Shown here: positions 17,240-26,700 of the stretch, one piece after another
Layout of the letters: the number at the start of each line of letters is the position of its first letter
How positions within the stretch are numbered: the stretch's first letter is position 1
NCBI GenBank assembly: GCA_030433115.1
Contig: JAUILH010000020.1
Span: 1-42,755 of the forward strand
Direction of reading: 5' to 3'
From: Bacteroidia bacterium
GTDB lineage: Bacteria > Bacteroidota > Bacteroidia > Flavobacteriales_D > JAUILH01
Length of the DNA stretch: 42,755 nucleotides
Notes under the pieces: model-generated
Told to the model about the DNA's origin: nothing
Databases searched by the model: none
What the model saw: only the letters and a program-made list of their open reading frames with translations
Made by a program: the position numbers and the translations under genes

Positions 17240-18542
17240 ATGCAGACATTAGCCTACAGATCATACCATCATTTATTATGGAGAGCTGGATTTGGTCCTG
17301 AGCCAGGTCATTTGAAACCATCCGGAACTATCTCAAAAGATAAGGCAATCAAAGCCCTATTTAATGATTCGAAGAATGTTTCTCCCATTCAATTGGATTT
17401 AGACATTCCCAATGCAAAGGACATGAGAAAATTGAGCAAGCAGGAGAAAAAAGCATTGAAAAAATTGAATAATCAAAAGCTTCTGGAACTAAACCATCTT
17501 TGGATCGAGCGTATGTCTTCAACAAAAGCGGTATTACGGGAACGCATGCTTTTGTTTTGGCACGACCATTTTGCCTGTAACCTCAAACGTGTAGATGCTC
17601 AGCTTCATCTACACAACATCATGCGTGAATATGCACTAGGCAATTTCAGGGACCTACTAACTGAAGTGTCCAAGAGTCCGGCAATGATCTTGTTTCTGAA
17701 CAATCAGCAGAATAAAAAAGGACATCCTAATGAAAACTTTGCCCGTGAGGTCATGGAGCTATTCACACTTGGCAGAGACAATGGCTATACCGAGACAGAT
17801 ATTAAAGAAGCTGCGAGGGCTTTTACAGGTTGGGGGGTTAACGCTGATCGGTCATTTATTTTTCGAGAAAGACTGCATGATACGGGCGAGAAAACCGTGT
17901 TCGGCAAAAGTGGAAATTTTAATGGTGACGATATTCTGGAAATGCTTCTGGAAAAACCAGAAACTAAACATTACCTGTGTGAAAAGATATACCGCTATTT
18001 TGTGGAAGATAAATTTCACGAGCAGCGCATTCAGGAAATGGCTCAGGTTTTTGGAGAAAGTGATTACGACATCACCACAGTTCAAAATTGACTATGAGGA
18101 TCCTAAAACCCTTCTTTTCGTTCAAAAACTGTTAAATCAGATCTTGTTTCAACCTCCTAACGTAGCTGGTTGGACAGGTGGTAGACATTGGATTGACAAC
18201 TCTACTTTAATGCTGAGATTAAAGCTTCCGTCTATCGCACTTAATAGTGGATTGATTGAATGGTATGACAAGGGAGATATGCCTGAGCAAGTCATTGAAA
18301 TGGCTGAGCAGAAGTTTAAGGAGACTAAATCCAAACTTCAAAAGAAGTTCAGAGCAGTGCCAGACTGGAATTTCTTCTGGAAACATTGGTCGGGAAACAA
18401 AAGTGCTGAGAATTTCGCCCTGTATTTCCTCCAAAGAACTCCCAGTGATCAAGCCAAAAAATTGATGTCTAAAATGAGCAGTGAAGACAAACAAGATCTG
18501 GTTGTAGAAATTCTGTCACTGCCCGAATATCAAATGTGTTAA
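17240..18542 (+). pseudogene. DUF1800 family protein, interrupted by internal deletion and frameshift
   Basis: The DUF1800 gene is split over two frames. The first (17240-18091) reads YHHLLWRAGFGP, FWHDHFACNL, NFAREVMELFTLGRDN, EAARAFTGWG and DGDDILE-like family motifs down to SDYDIT (residues 275-279), then hits a stop. The second frame resumes at FKIDYEDPK (18081) and continues with FQPPNVAGWTGGRHWID to a normal end at 18542. From memory of the family, some 35-40 residues normally lie between these points, including a segment ending in IKSPxELxVG; they are absent. The change is therefore a deletion of 3n+2 bases at about 18073-18083, not a simple one-base slip. DUF1800 proteins have no established function but pair with DUF1501. 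It may be a pseudogene or an assembly error. Confidence 0.85.
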
Positions 18543-18544
18543 TT

Positions 18545-19738
18545 ATGGATAGAAGAGATTTTTTAAAGAGAAGTTCATTCGCTTCAGGCGCTTTAATGGT
18601 TCCTGGCTTTCTACAAAAGTTGTCATTCCTCTCCGAAGAACAGTTGAGTGGATACAAGAATGTGGTAATCATCCAGTTTTCCGGTGGAAACGACGGCTTG
18701 AACAGTATTGTGCCTTTCAGCAATGATTTGTATTACAACCTTCGACCAAGTATTGCACTTCAGAACAAAGACCTTTTGAAATTGAATAATGATTTGGCCA
18801 TCAATAGTTCCATGAAAGCATTAAAGGAATTGTACGACAATGGAGAACTATGTATTATTAATAATGTTGGCTACCCAAATCCAAATCGCTCACATTTCCG
18901 GTCGATGGACATCTGGCATACAGCCTCCGGTTCTGAGGAATATCTGACCACAGGTTGGTTGGGAAGATACATGGATGCCAACTGTCAAAATCCGTATGAA
19001 GTATTGGAAGCAGATGCTGCTATGTCTCTTGCTCTGAAGGGACATAACTTGTCCGGGATGGCCGTAAAAGATGCCAAACTTTTATATAACTCAACCCGAG
19101 AACCTTACTTCAAAGAATTGGTTCACAACACCAATGACGCCATGCTTTCGGAGGACAATATGGGGTATTTATACAAGACGATGGTGAACACCTATAATTC
19201 TGCCGATTACATTTTTGAAACCTCAAAGATTTATAAATCCGGTTTAGACTATCCGGGAAATGCGTTTGCAAAACAGATTAAAAATGTGACGGAATTGATT
19301 ATTTCCGGACTAAAAACACGGGTTTACTACGTATCTCTTGGTGGGTTTGACACGCATGTCAATCAGGTAGGACAGCATAATCGACTTTTGAAAACCTATG
19401 CTGATGCTGTTGGAACCATGGTAAAAGACCTCAAAAAGAACGGACGATTCAAAGACACCTTGATCATGACTTTCTCAGAATTTGGCAGACGTGCCAAGCA
19501 AAATGCAAGTCGCGGGACGGACCATGGTGCAGCAAGCAACGTTTATGTGATTGGAGGCGCCTTAAAAAAAGCTGGTGTCTATAATGAATCTCCGGATTTA
19601 GACAAGTTGGATGATAACGGGGACGTTCAATACAGCGTTGATTTCCGACAGATTTATGCCACAATTCTGGGAACCTGGTTAGAAGTGAAAGATGCACAGA
19701 TTCTGCGAAATAGATTTAATCGTTTAGATTTTATCTAA
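18545..19738 (+). CDS. DUF1501 family exported protein
   Basis: A 397-residue protein with a twin-arginine-type signal (MDRRDFLKRSSFASGALMVP), implying export of a folded protein. The body fits DUF1501, an alkaline-phosphatase/sulfatase-like fold of unknown activity: VVIIQFSGGNDGLNSIVPF near the start, YVSLGGFDTHVNQVGQHNRL in the middle, and TFSEFGRRAKQNASRGTDHG followed by VDFRQIYATILGTWL at the end. It is the usual partner of DUF1800 and sits two bases behind that gene. ATG 18545 is chosen because it begins the Tat signal; a GTG at 18536 would overlap the DUF1800 end. It is intact although its partner is broken. Its 3' end overlaps the convergent TPR gene by four bases. Confidence 0.9.
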   Translation: MDRRDFLKRSSFASGALMVPGFLQKLSFLSEEQLSGYKNVVIIQFSGGNDGLNSIVPFSNDLYYNLRPSIALQNKDLLKLNNDLAINSSMKALKELYDNGELCIINNVGYPNPNRSHFRSMDIWHTASGSEEYLTTGWLGRYMDANCQNPYEVLEADAAMSLALKGHNLSGMAVKDAKLLYNSTREPYFKELVHNTNDAMLSEDNMGYLYKTMVNTYNSADYIFETSKIYKSGLDYPGNAFAKQIKNVTELIISGLKTRVYYVSLGGFDTHVNQVGQHNRLLKTYADAVGTMVKDLKKNGRFKDTLIMTFSEFGRRAKQNASRGTDHGAASNVYVIGGALKKAGVYNESPDLDKLDDNGDVQYSVDFRQIYATILGTWLEVKDAQILRNRFNRLDFI

Positions 19739-20835
19739 TCAGTTTCCTCGAGTCCGAGCCCTCTCCTATCCAAGTCGTCTAAGGCATCAATTGCAGGTCG
19801 GTAATTTTCATCTTTCGTGAGTGCTGCGTTGTAATATTTTCTCGCACGACCGTATTTTTCCTGCAGTTCATATGCCACACCGGCATTGAAGTAGGTCAGT
19901 GGTAAAAACGAGCCCGAATTGAAGTAAATGGCTTTGTGCAGGTATTCCAGCGCTTTGGAATATGCCGTATCGAAAGTCATGTACATATAACCAAGGTTTA
20001 AATAAGCTATGGCATAGAAAGAGTCTACTTCAATGACACGTTTGTAATTCATCTCTGCCAGATCGTATTCTCCGATATCCTGGTAATATTTGGCCAAGCC
20101 GAAAAGAGATTCGGTACTGTTGGGTTGTATGGTTAATGCTGATTTGTAGCTTACTTCAGCTTTTGGGTTTCCTTTTGATGCGTAGAGTAAGCCCATTCTA
20201 ACAAAAGAATCATAAAAATCAGGATCAAGTTCTATGGCAGTTTTGTATGACCCTAAAGCGGCTCCTGAGTCGCCCAACTCCTCATAAATGGTACCTCTTA
20301 AAAAATATAAATCTGCTCTAGTTTCGTCTATTTTTAGTGCCTCATTGATGGCTTCTCTGGCTTTAGTATAGTTGAATTTATCTACGTCTTGGGGACTTGC
20401 CAGCGCCTGATATATTTTTGCTAAAAAAAAGTGGGCATCTACATATTCGGGATCTCTTTCCAAACATTGTTGGAAGGCAGTTTCAGCCTCTTTTAATTTC
20501 AATGCTGCATGAAACATGAATCCTTTCGAGAAATAGTACTTGGCGGAATTAGGTTCCATCTCAATACACTTTTTCACATCACGAATGGCCATGTCAAACT
20601 CCTTATTATGAAAATAATAGTAAGCCCTATCATGATAGTGTTCCGGATTCTTAGGATCAGCCACAATGGCATCATTGATCTCATCCAATTTGGTGTCTTT
20701 TTTAAACTCTGCACTATCAGATGCCAATTCCTGCGTAGCGGCCATATCAGCATTTCCTTCCGACTTGTCTTTCTTGTCTGAACAGGCACTTACCAATATC
20801 AAACAACATACAAATATCCCTGCAAACCATTTCAT
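19735..20835 (-). CDS. TPR-repeat lipoprotein
   Basis: A 366-residue lipoprotein (MKWFAGIFVCCLILVSAC, lipid site C18) followed by a Ser/Asp/Lys-rich linker and about nine tetratricopeptide repeats (about 50-355). Typical units include AYYYFHNKEFDMAIRDVKKC, YYFSKGFMFHAALKLKEAE, AIELDPDFYDSFVRMGLLY and TYFNAGVAYELQEKYGRARK. TPRs form protein-binding solenoids, so an envelope assembly or scaffolding role is likely, but no partner can be named. ATG 20835 is preferred to 20904, because it begins the signal peptide and follows a TATGTTTG box by four bases. It lies downstream of recA but is separated from it by a terminator. Confidence 0.88.
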   Translation of the reverse strand: MKWFAGIFVCCLILVSACSDKKDKSEGNADMAATQELASDSAEFKKDTKLDEINDAIVADPKNPEHYHDRAYYYFHNKEFDMAIRDVKKCIEMEPNSAKYYFSKGFMFHAALKLKEAETAFQQCLERDPEYVDAHFFLAKIYQALASPQDVDKFNYTKAREAINEALKIDETRADLYFLRGTIYEELGDSGAALGSYKTAIELDPDFYDSFVRMGLLYASKGNPKAEVSYKSALTIQPNSTESLFGLAKYYQDIGEYDLAEMNYKRVIEVDSFYAIAYLNLGYMYMTFDTAYSKALEYLHKAIYFNSGSFLPLTYFNAGVAYELQEKYGRARKYYNAALTKDENYRPAIDALDDLDRRGLGLEETD

Positions 20836-20839
20836 ACAG

Positions 20840-20847
20840 CAAACATA
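20840..20847 (-). promoter_or_regulatory. Putative -7 promoter box of the TPR lipoprotein gene
   Basis: On the minus strand TATGTTTG fits TAnnTTTG exactly and ends four bases (CTGT) before the ATG at 20835. It lies between the recA terminator and the gene, where a new promoter is needed. No -33 TTTG is evident. Confidence 0.5.
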
Positions 20848-20890
20848 CAATTTGTTGAACAGAATAGACGGATCATTGAGTAAAGTGTAT

Positions 20891-20922
20891 AAAAAACCCA
20901 CCAAGCAAATGCAAGGTGGGTT
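20891..20922 (-). terminator. Intrinsic terminator downstream of recA
   Basis: On the minus strand AACCCACC (20915-20922) pairs with GGTGGGTT (20895-20902) across a 12-base loop and is followed by a run of six T. It starts 26 bases after the recA stop and is a textbook Rho-independent terminator for the bcp-recA direction. Confidence 0.85.
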
Positions 20923-20947
20923 GCCAACTTAAGTGATAGTTTGCGTG

Positions 20948-21946
20948 CTATTTCTTAAGCGCCTCTTTAATGCCTCTTTCAAGTTCTTCGAGAAGCTCCG
21001 GATTGTCACCAATCAGTTGCTTCACGGCGTCTCTACCCTGACCAAGCTTGGTATCTCCGTAAGCAAACCAAGATCCGCTTTTCTGAACAATTCCGTGTTC
21101 TACTGCCAAGTCCAAAATCTCACCTGTTTTTGAAATGCCGGCACCATACATGATGTCGAATTCTGCTTTGGCGAAAGGTGGAGCCACTTTGTTTTTAACA
21201 ACTTTCACTCTTGTGCGGTTTCCAATTACCGTATCACCATCTTTGATTTGTGTAGATCTTCTGATATCCAATCTGATTGATGAATAGAATTTGAGTGCGT
21301 TTCCACCTGTAGTCGTCTCAGGGTTTCCGAACATCACACCGATTTTTTCTCTCAACTGATTGATGAAAATACAGCAGCAACCTGCTTTATTAATAGAAGC
21401 CGTTAATTTTCTGAGCGCTTTCGACATCAATCTGGCTTGAAGCCCCATTTGAGAGTCTCCCATTTCACCTTCAATCTCTGCCTGAGGAGTTAGAGCTGCA
21501 ACAGAATCAACCACCAATAAATCAATGGCACCTGAACGGATCAGGTTATCTGCAATTTCCAATGCTTGTTCACCATTGTCTGGCTGCGAAATCAATAAAT
21601 TTTCCACGTCCACACCTAATTTCTCCGCATAGAACCTATCGAACGCATGTTCTGCATCCACAATGGCTGCAATTCCACCTTGTTTTTGAACCTCCGCAAT
21701 GGCGTGAATTGCCAGAGTTGTTTTACCAGAAGATTCAGGTCCATAAATCTCAACGATTCTGCCTTTGGGATATCCCTGTACCCCCAGTGCCAAATCCAAT
21801 GTTAAAGATCCCGAAGGAATCACATCAATTTCTTCAATGGCATTATCTCCCAGCTTCATCACTGTACCTTTGCCATAACTCTTCTCCAATTTATCAATTG
21901 TCATTTGGAGAACTTTCAATTTGTCTTTACTTACGTCTGTTGCCAT
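20948..21946 (-). CDS. recA: Recombinase RecA
   Basis: RecA is the ATP-dependent strand-exchange protein of homologous recombination and the SOS co-protease. The 332-residue product shows all landmarks: Walker [10 protein letters not shown] (69-77), a Walker B strand [12 protein letters not shown], the [16 protein letters not shown] helix and the L2 region [20 protein letters not shown]. Length is slightly short for the family because the acidic C-terminal tail is reduced (it ends [10 protein letters not shown]). The ATG at 21946 gives a standard N-terminus; an in-frame upstream extension to 21985 lies mostly in non-family sequence. It starts 42 bases after bcp and is followed by a terminator. 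No SOS box was looked for with confidence. Confidence 0.98.
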   Translation of the reverse strand: MATDVSKDKLKVLQMTIDKLEKSYGKGTVMKLGDNAIEEIDVIPSGSLTLDLALGVQGYPKGRIVEIYGPESSGKTTLAIHAIAEVQKQGGIAAIVDAEHAFDRFYAEKLGVDVENLLISQPDNGEQALEIADNLIRSGAIDLLVVDSVAALTPQAEIEGEMGDSQMGLQARLMSKALRKLTASINKAGCCCIFINQLREKIGVMFGNPETTTGGNALKFYSSIRLDIRRSTQIKDGDTVIGNRTRVKVVKNKVAPPFAKAEFDIMYGAGISKTGEILDLAVEHGIVQKSGSWFAYGDTKLGQGRDAVKQLIGDNPELLEELERGIKEALKK

Positions 21947-21988
21947 AATTATTTTGTTTGGTACAAATTTCCGACCCCACAACATAGT

Positions 21989-22471
21989 CTATTTACGTTC
22001 TGCTGAAATGTTGTAGGCTTCAAGAATTTGTTCGGCGTGAGCCTTGGTAATCACTTTATTAAAAATTTTGTCTATAATTCCCTCTTCGTCAATCACAAAG
22101 GTGGTTCTGACAATTCCCATATATTCCCTTCCCATGAACTTTTTAAGCTGCCAGCATCCGTAAGCCTCAATCACTTCTTTATCCACATCAGCCAACAAGG
22201 AAAAGGGTAAATCATACTTCTCGATAAACTTTTGGTGTCGCTTTTCACTATCCATGCTCACTCCCAACACCTCAAAACCGTGTTTTTGTAAATCGGGGTA
22301 GTGATCACGCAGGCTACAACTCTCTTTTGTGCAACCAGGTGTCATGTCTTTTGGGTAGAAATAAAGGATCAATTTTTTTCCTGAAAAATCAGATAAACGT
22401 AAGTCTTCACCATGTTCATTCTTCATGCAAAAATCCGGAGCCTTATCGCCTTCTTTGAGAATATTGGACAT
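21989..22471 (-). CDS. bcp: Thioredoxin-dependent thiol peroxidase (Bcp/PrxQ)
   Basis: A 160-residue cytoplasmic peroxiredoxin that reduces hydrogen peroxide and organic peroxides at the expense of thioredoxin. The motif TPGCTKESC gives the peroxidatic Cys (C47) and the resolving Cys five residues later (C52), the hallmark of the Bcp/PrxQ type. The N-terminus (LKEGDKAPDFCMKNEHG), the strand LILYFYPKD and the C-terminal RTTFVIDEEGII are all typical. Length is normal. It is upstream of recA with 42 bases between them and may be co-transcribed. A TACTTTG sequence, one base short of the -7 consensus, lies four bases before the ATG. Confidence 0.95.
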   Translation of the reverse strand: MSNILKEGDKAPDFCMKNEHGEDLRLSDFSGKKLILYFYPKDMTPGCTKESCSLRDHYPDLQKHGFEVLGVSMDSEKRHQKFIEKYDLPFSLLADVDKEVIEAYGCWQLKKFMGREYMGIVRTTFVIDEEGIIDKIFNKVITKAHAEQILEAYNISAERK

Positions 22472-22651
22472 ACAACAAAGTACCTAATTATTCAGCGAGC
22501 CATCAAGCCGTATTTCGCGAAATTATTAACATCCCTTTCTTTTTATTCATGACACGCACATGATCACTTAAAGTAATCAGATAATAAATTGATCCTTTAT
22601 TCGACAAGCGCTCAACTATTTTTGATGATACCAAATACGCTTTATATCATT

Positions 22652-23224
22652 ATGAATTTCTTTTACATCAGTACTTTAATCATTCTTGTATACGCTTGCA
22701 CGAGCAGCACGGGGAGAGGCGACCACGCAATATTGGAACAAGAGCCAGATATTGGTGACCAAATAGATTCACTCAATCATGTTCACGTATTTTACAATGG
22801 TCCTTCGTACAAGCACAGTCAGGGCAAACACTACGCTCAAGATGGTTATTATTATGGCCAGAAAGGTCAGTGTGTAGAATTTGTAAAGCGATATTACCAT
22901 GATGCGTTAGATCACAATATGCCAAATGTTTGGGGCAATGCCATTGATTTTTTTGATTCAAGCATCAAAAATGGTGAACTCAATGCTGATCGCAATTTAC
23001 TTCAGTTCATAAATGGGTATGGTGACAAACCTCAGGTCAACGACTTAATTGTCTTTCCTTACACAAAATACGGGCACGTTGCCATTGTAAGTGAGGTTGG
23101 TTCACATTACATTGAAGTCATTCAACAAAATGTGGGAATCAAATCAAGACAAAGGTATGAATTGGATGCGGAAAAGGGCTACAAGGTTGGCGGCAAGGCC
23201 TTGGGCTGGTTGCGTAAACGCTGA
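22652..23224 (+). CDS. CHAP-domain lipoprotein (putative peptidoglycan amidase/peptidase)
   Basis: A 190-residue lipoprotein (MNFFYISTLIILVYAC, lipid site C16). The mature part is a CHAP domain, the NlpC/P60-related fold of cysteine amidases and endopeptidases acting on peptidoglycan or glutathionylspermidine. The catalytic Cys lies in GQCVEFVKRYY (C74) and the His in KYGHVAIVSEVG (H142), with HYIEVIQQN supplying the third polar position. All triad residues are present, so activity is likely; the substrate is unknown. ATG 22652 is chosen because it begins the signal peptide; a TTG-initiated extension from 22589 is unlikely. The small CxxC lipoprotein follows after 20 bases. Confidence 0.85.
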   Translation: MNFFYISTLIILVYACTSSTGRGDHAILEQEPDIGDQIDSLNHVHVFYNGPSYKHSQGKHYAQDGYYYGQKGQCVEFVKRYYHDALDHNMPNVWGNAIDFFDSSIKNGELNADRNLLQFINGYGDKPQVNDLIVFPYTKYGHVAIVSEVGSHYIEVIQQNVGIKSRQRYELDAEKGYKVGGKALGWLRKR

Positions 23225-23244
23225 TATTTATGTAAAATTGAAGC

Positions 23245-23748
23245 ATGAAAAGGACTTTATTCGGGTGCGTGATTGTTTTATTAACAACTATTTCCTGTTC
23301 AACCGGAGACCCCACTGGGTACGATAAAAAGATTGCTAAGAAACAAGGATTGACTGAGGCTTATGAAGATTATAAGAAAGTCTTTGCTGTCAGTTTTGGC
23401 AACGACCCAAAAGATGATGCCTTCTATGACCAGGCATTTAACGGTGAAGACTGGGTACCGAGTATTGAGAAAAAGGTGCAATTAAACCATGCCCAAATAC
23501 GAATTGTTCAATCCATCATTTCTGATCCCTCAATTCTGTCAAATGAATCTAATAAATGTGAGTTTTTACCACATCATAGTGTTGTTTTTTTTGGGAAAGG
23601 CAATAAATATCTTGGAGAAATCAGTGTTTGTTTTATGTGTAATCAATACTTAACGCCAAACATGGTTTATGAGGCAGATATGAGTCGTGAATCTTCAGAT
23701 CAATTGAAGGCTCTGTTTAAGACTGTTGGGTTTGAGGTTGGGGAGTGA
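23245..23748 (+). CDS. Small hypothetical lipoprotein with CxxC motif
   Basis: A 167-residue lipoprotein of unrecognised family (signal MKRTLFGCVIVLLTTISC, lipid site C18). The mature domain contains CEFLPHHSVVFF (C105, H110, H111), then the strand YLGEISVCFMCNQY with C129 and C132. The Cys-His-His plus CxxC arrangement suggests a bound metal or a redox-active pair, but this is inference. Proteins with this CxPxH, then CFxC-like pattern occur in Bacteroidota without known function. It follows the CHAP lipoprotein by 20 bases and is probably co-transcribed. It converges on the T9SS type A gene. Confidence 0.75.
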   Translation: MKRTLFGCVIVLLTTISCSTGDPTGYDKKIAKKQGLTEAYEDYKKVFAVSFGNDPKDDAFYDQAFNGEDWVPSIEKKVQLNHAQIRIVQSIISDPSILSNESNKCEFLPHHSVVFFGKGNKYLGEISVCFMCNQYLTPNMVYEADMSRESSDQLKALFKTVGFEVGE

Positions 23749-23757
23749 TTTAAATTA

Positions 23758-26700
23758 TCACCTATTAATCACAAACCTCTCTCTGGTCGATCCATCCAAT
23801 TCCACAAAATAAATACCTGCAGAGAGTTCCGAAAGAGACATCATCACATCATTATTTCCTTTTTTAATGGACAGTAACTGCTCTGAAATTAAAGTTCCGG
23901 ACATGCTGTATAATCGCATTTGAACTTCCTTCGTATGCATTGATTTGAAAGTTATTCTAAACTCCCCTTGATTGGGGTTGGGGTATAACTGAAAGGTCTG
24001 AGAAATCATACTCTCCACAGCTGTCCCAGTTCCCGGTCCGGCAACAGGCTGAGTTTTATTGGATCTTGTGGTGTTGTGATTGGCTCGGGAACTGGTGCAA
24101 GAACCGGGAACCACAATTTCAATCGCATACTGCGCTCCCAGCAAAGGCACATTGAAATCAGTATAAGTGAAATTACTATTGGTCACTGAATCCAGAACTT
24201 CCCAATTATTTGACCCGGTGCTGTCTCTCAAAATTCTATAATAGTTGAAAGCAAAGCCTTCATAATTATCCCAAATCAGATTGGCTTCTCCCGACACCCC
24301 CTGGTTTACAGTAAGGTGAATGGTTTCATGGAAGTCGCTGGGCACACTCTCATTGCCGCAAGTATCAACCGCAGTAATTCTATACCTATAGGATGTGACG
24401 TTCGGATTAATTCCAAAAGAGTTGTCTGTGAATTGAGACAATGAGTCGTATGGCTGATAACCAATTACAGAATACGCACCCGCAATGTTCCGGTAAATTT
24501 TGTAGCCTTCAATGTTCTGAGCAGCATCTTTTTCCCATACTATGACATTGTTGGTGGAAGAAGAATCAACAGTGATCGCGCAAATCTCTTGAGGATTAAC
24601 CGTTGATGTGATATTCACCGAATCATTTAATACGCACCCATTGTCATCCGTGATTTGAATTTGCTGAATCCCTTCACTTAGGTTCGAAACTGAATTCCCA
24701 CTTGTGGTACCGTTCCACAATATAGTATAACCAGGTGTTCCTCCTGTAGGATTAGCCAAGGCAGATCCCAAACTTGTGCCACAGGTTGTGGGTGATGTGC
24801 TAAAAGTAACCTCTAATGGAGAAGGCTCAGTTACTGTTGCAATGTTACTTGCCAAACATCCATTAGCATCCACAATATTAATGATGTAATTGCCGCTAAA
24901 CAGACCGATGGCTGTGGTACTTTGCTGTCCTACACTCCATAGGTAGTTATATGGCTGAACACCTCCAGTTACTGTGGCAGTGGCAGTTCCATCACCAGAA
25001 TCGTGACAGGAAGTCTCCGTAGTGGAAGTCATGATTGAGATAGGAGCTGGTTCAGTGATTGTGAAAGACTCAGTTGTCACACAACCTAGATTGTCGGTGA
25101 CAGTTATAGTGTATGCATTGGCTGCTACATTTGAAATATCCTCTGTGAGTTGCCCAGAACTCCAACTGAACGTATATGGAGAAATACCACCTTCCACCGT
25201 CACGTCAATGGCGCCTTCACTATTACCTGAACACAATACATCTGTGACTGTTCCGGTAATTTTGATACCAGGAAACAGATTAAATGCGGAACCTACCAGT
25301 CTCTGAGTTGCATTATCGAAGAAACCTGAAGAAGGTGTGCCGCCCGAATTAGATGCAGAACCTGCCGACAAGCCAAAAGCACTGCTCGTCACAGTAATGT
25401 TAGATTCATAACAAGGTGAATTACTGTTTCCTAAACTGTCCGTATTAATGATGTACAGGTCACTCAAACCATTTGTAAAATCCTTTGAAGAACTTGTTAC
25501 AAAAAATCCGTTTCTGTGGGTCCGAATTATTCTGGTTGGGGCGCTCGAAAAACTCAGGTCTCCATAAGACTTTGCCCAGGTCACATTTCCTTGATAATCT
25601 GTAGAAATAATGGTGGCTTTACCGCCAAATGATGCCGCTATTTTATAATGATTATTGAAGTCTATGGCGTTGTAAAAGATATCAGAATTAGATCCAGAGA
25701 AGGTTTTGGACCAATCGATATTGAAACTATTGTCCAGCTTAATGAGGTATGGTGTGGAATTAATGATTCTTCCTGTTAGTAAATAACCGTCATCAGCAAT
25801 CAAGATTCCTTCCGGTCTGTAGACATTTGAAAAGCTGGCATTATCGATAATGGTTCCACTGCTATTAAGCTTAAAAATATTGAAACTTGGAAAGTCATCT
25901 ATGGTCACTATGATATTACCAACCTTATCTATCTCCAGTGCAGAAACATTATTCCCCAGATCGTAACTGAGGTTAAAAAGCTCATTTCCGCCTAAGTCCA
26001 ATTTGACAAAATTCGTATTTCCTGATCCGCCTCCAACGACATAGATGTAACCATCTCCTCCACTCCGAACCTCATCAAAATTGCCGTTATCGTACTCCTT
26101 AGTCCATTCAATATTCCCATTTTCATCTAGTTTAATGATGTAACCATTCACATCTGAAAAATCTCTGTATCCGGCAATCACAATTCCGTTATCCTCGGTT
26201 CTGCACATGGTCAAACCTCCTTCATTGCCCGTAGTTCCTAGATATGATGTCCAAAGTGTATCACCTGAATACGTCACTTTAGACACGTAACAATCTTCTC
26301 CTCCAAGTGGTGCACTCTCAGCAAAAGCCAAGCTCACGATAGATTCGTCCGGAAATGTCAATGAATGCTCGCCATAATCGCTACTTGGGCTTCCAAGAAC
26401 TTTCTGGTAAGGCACAGGATTTGAAGCTGTATTGAGGCAAATATCATTGACCACTGGTGTTTTTACAGTTCTGGAGGCAGATTGTGTTCCACCAATAGCG
26501 ATCCCGTTTGAAATTGTGTTGGAAGCTGTGAGATACGACAGGGCATAATCAGCACTCAATACATTGACTAAATTGCTCTGACAAGATGTCTTACCGTTCA
26601 AAGAGGTCTTTAACAGTCGATACGTATAATCATTAAATCCTTCGGTTCCAATTCCTTGACCGTAGAGTAAATAATAACCGTTTTCTTCTTCATTTTTGAA

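Noticed and set aside
17730..18080. The upstream part of the second DUF1800 frame as a separate gene with its own start
   Set aside because: Before about 18080 this frame is out of phase with clearly conserved DUF1800 sequence; only the part from FKIDYEDPK onward is meaningful.
18060..18095. Programmed ribosomal frameshift in DUF1800
   Set aside because: There is no slippery heptamer at the junction, and a conserved segment is missing, which slippage cannot explain.
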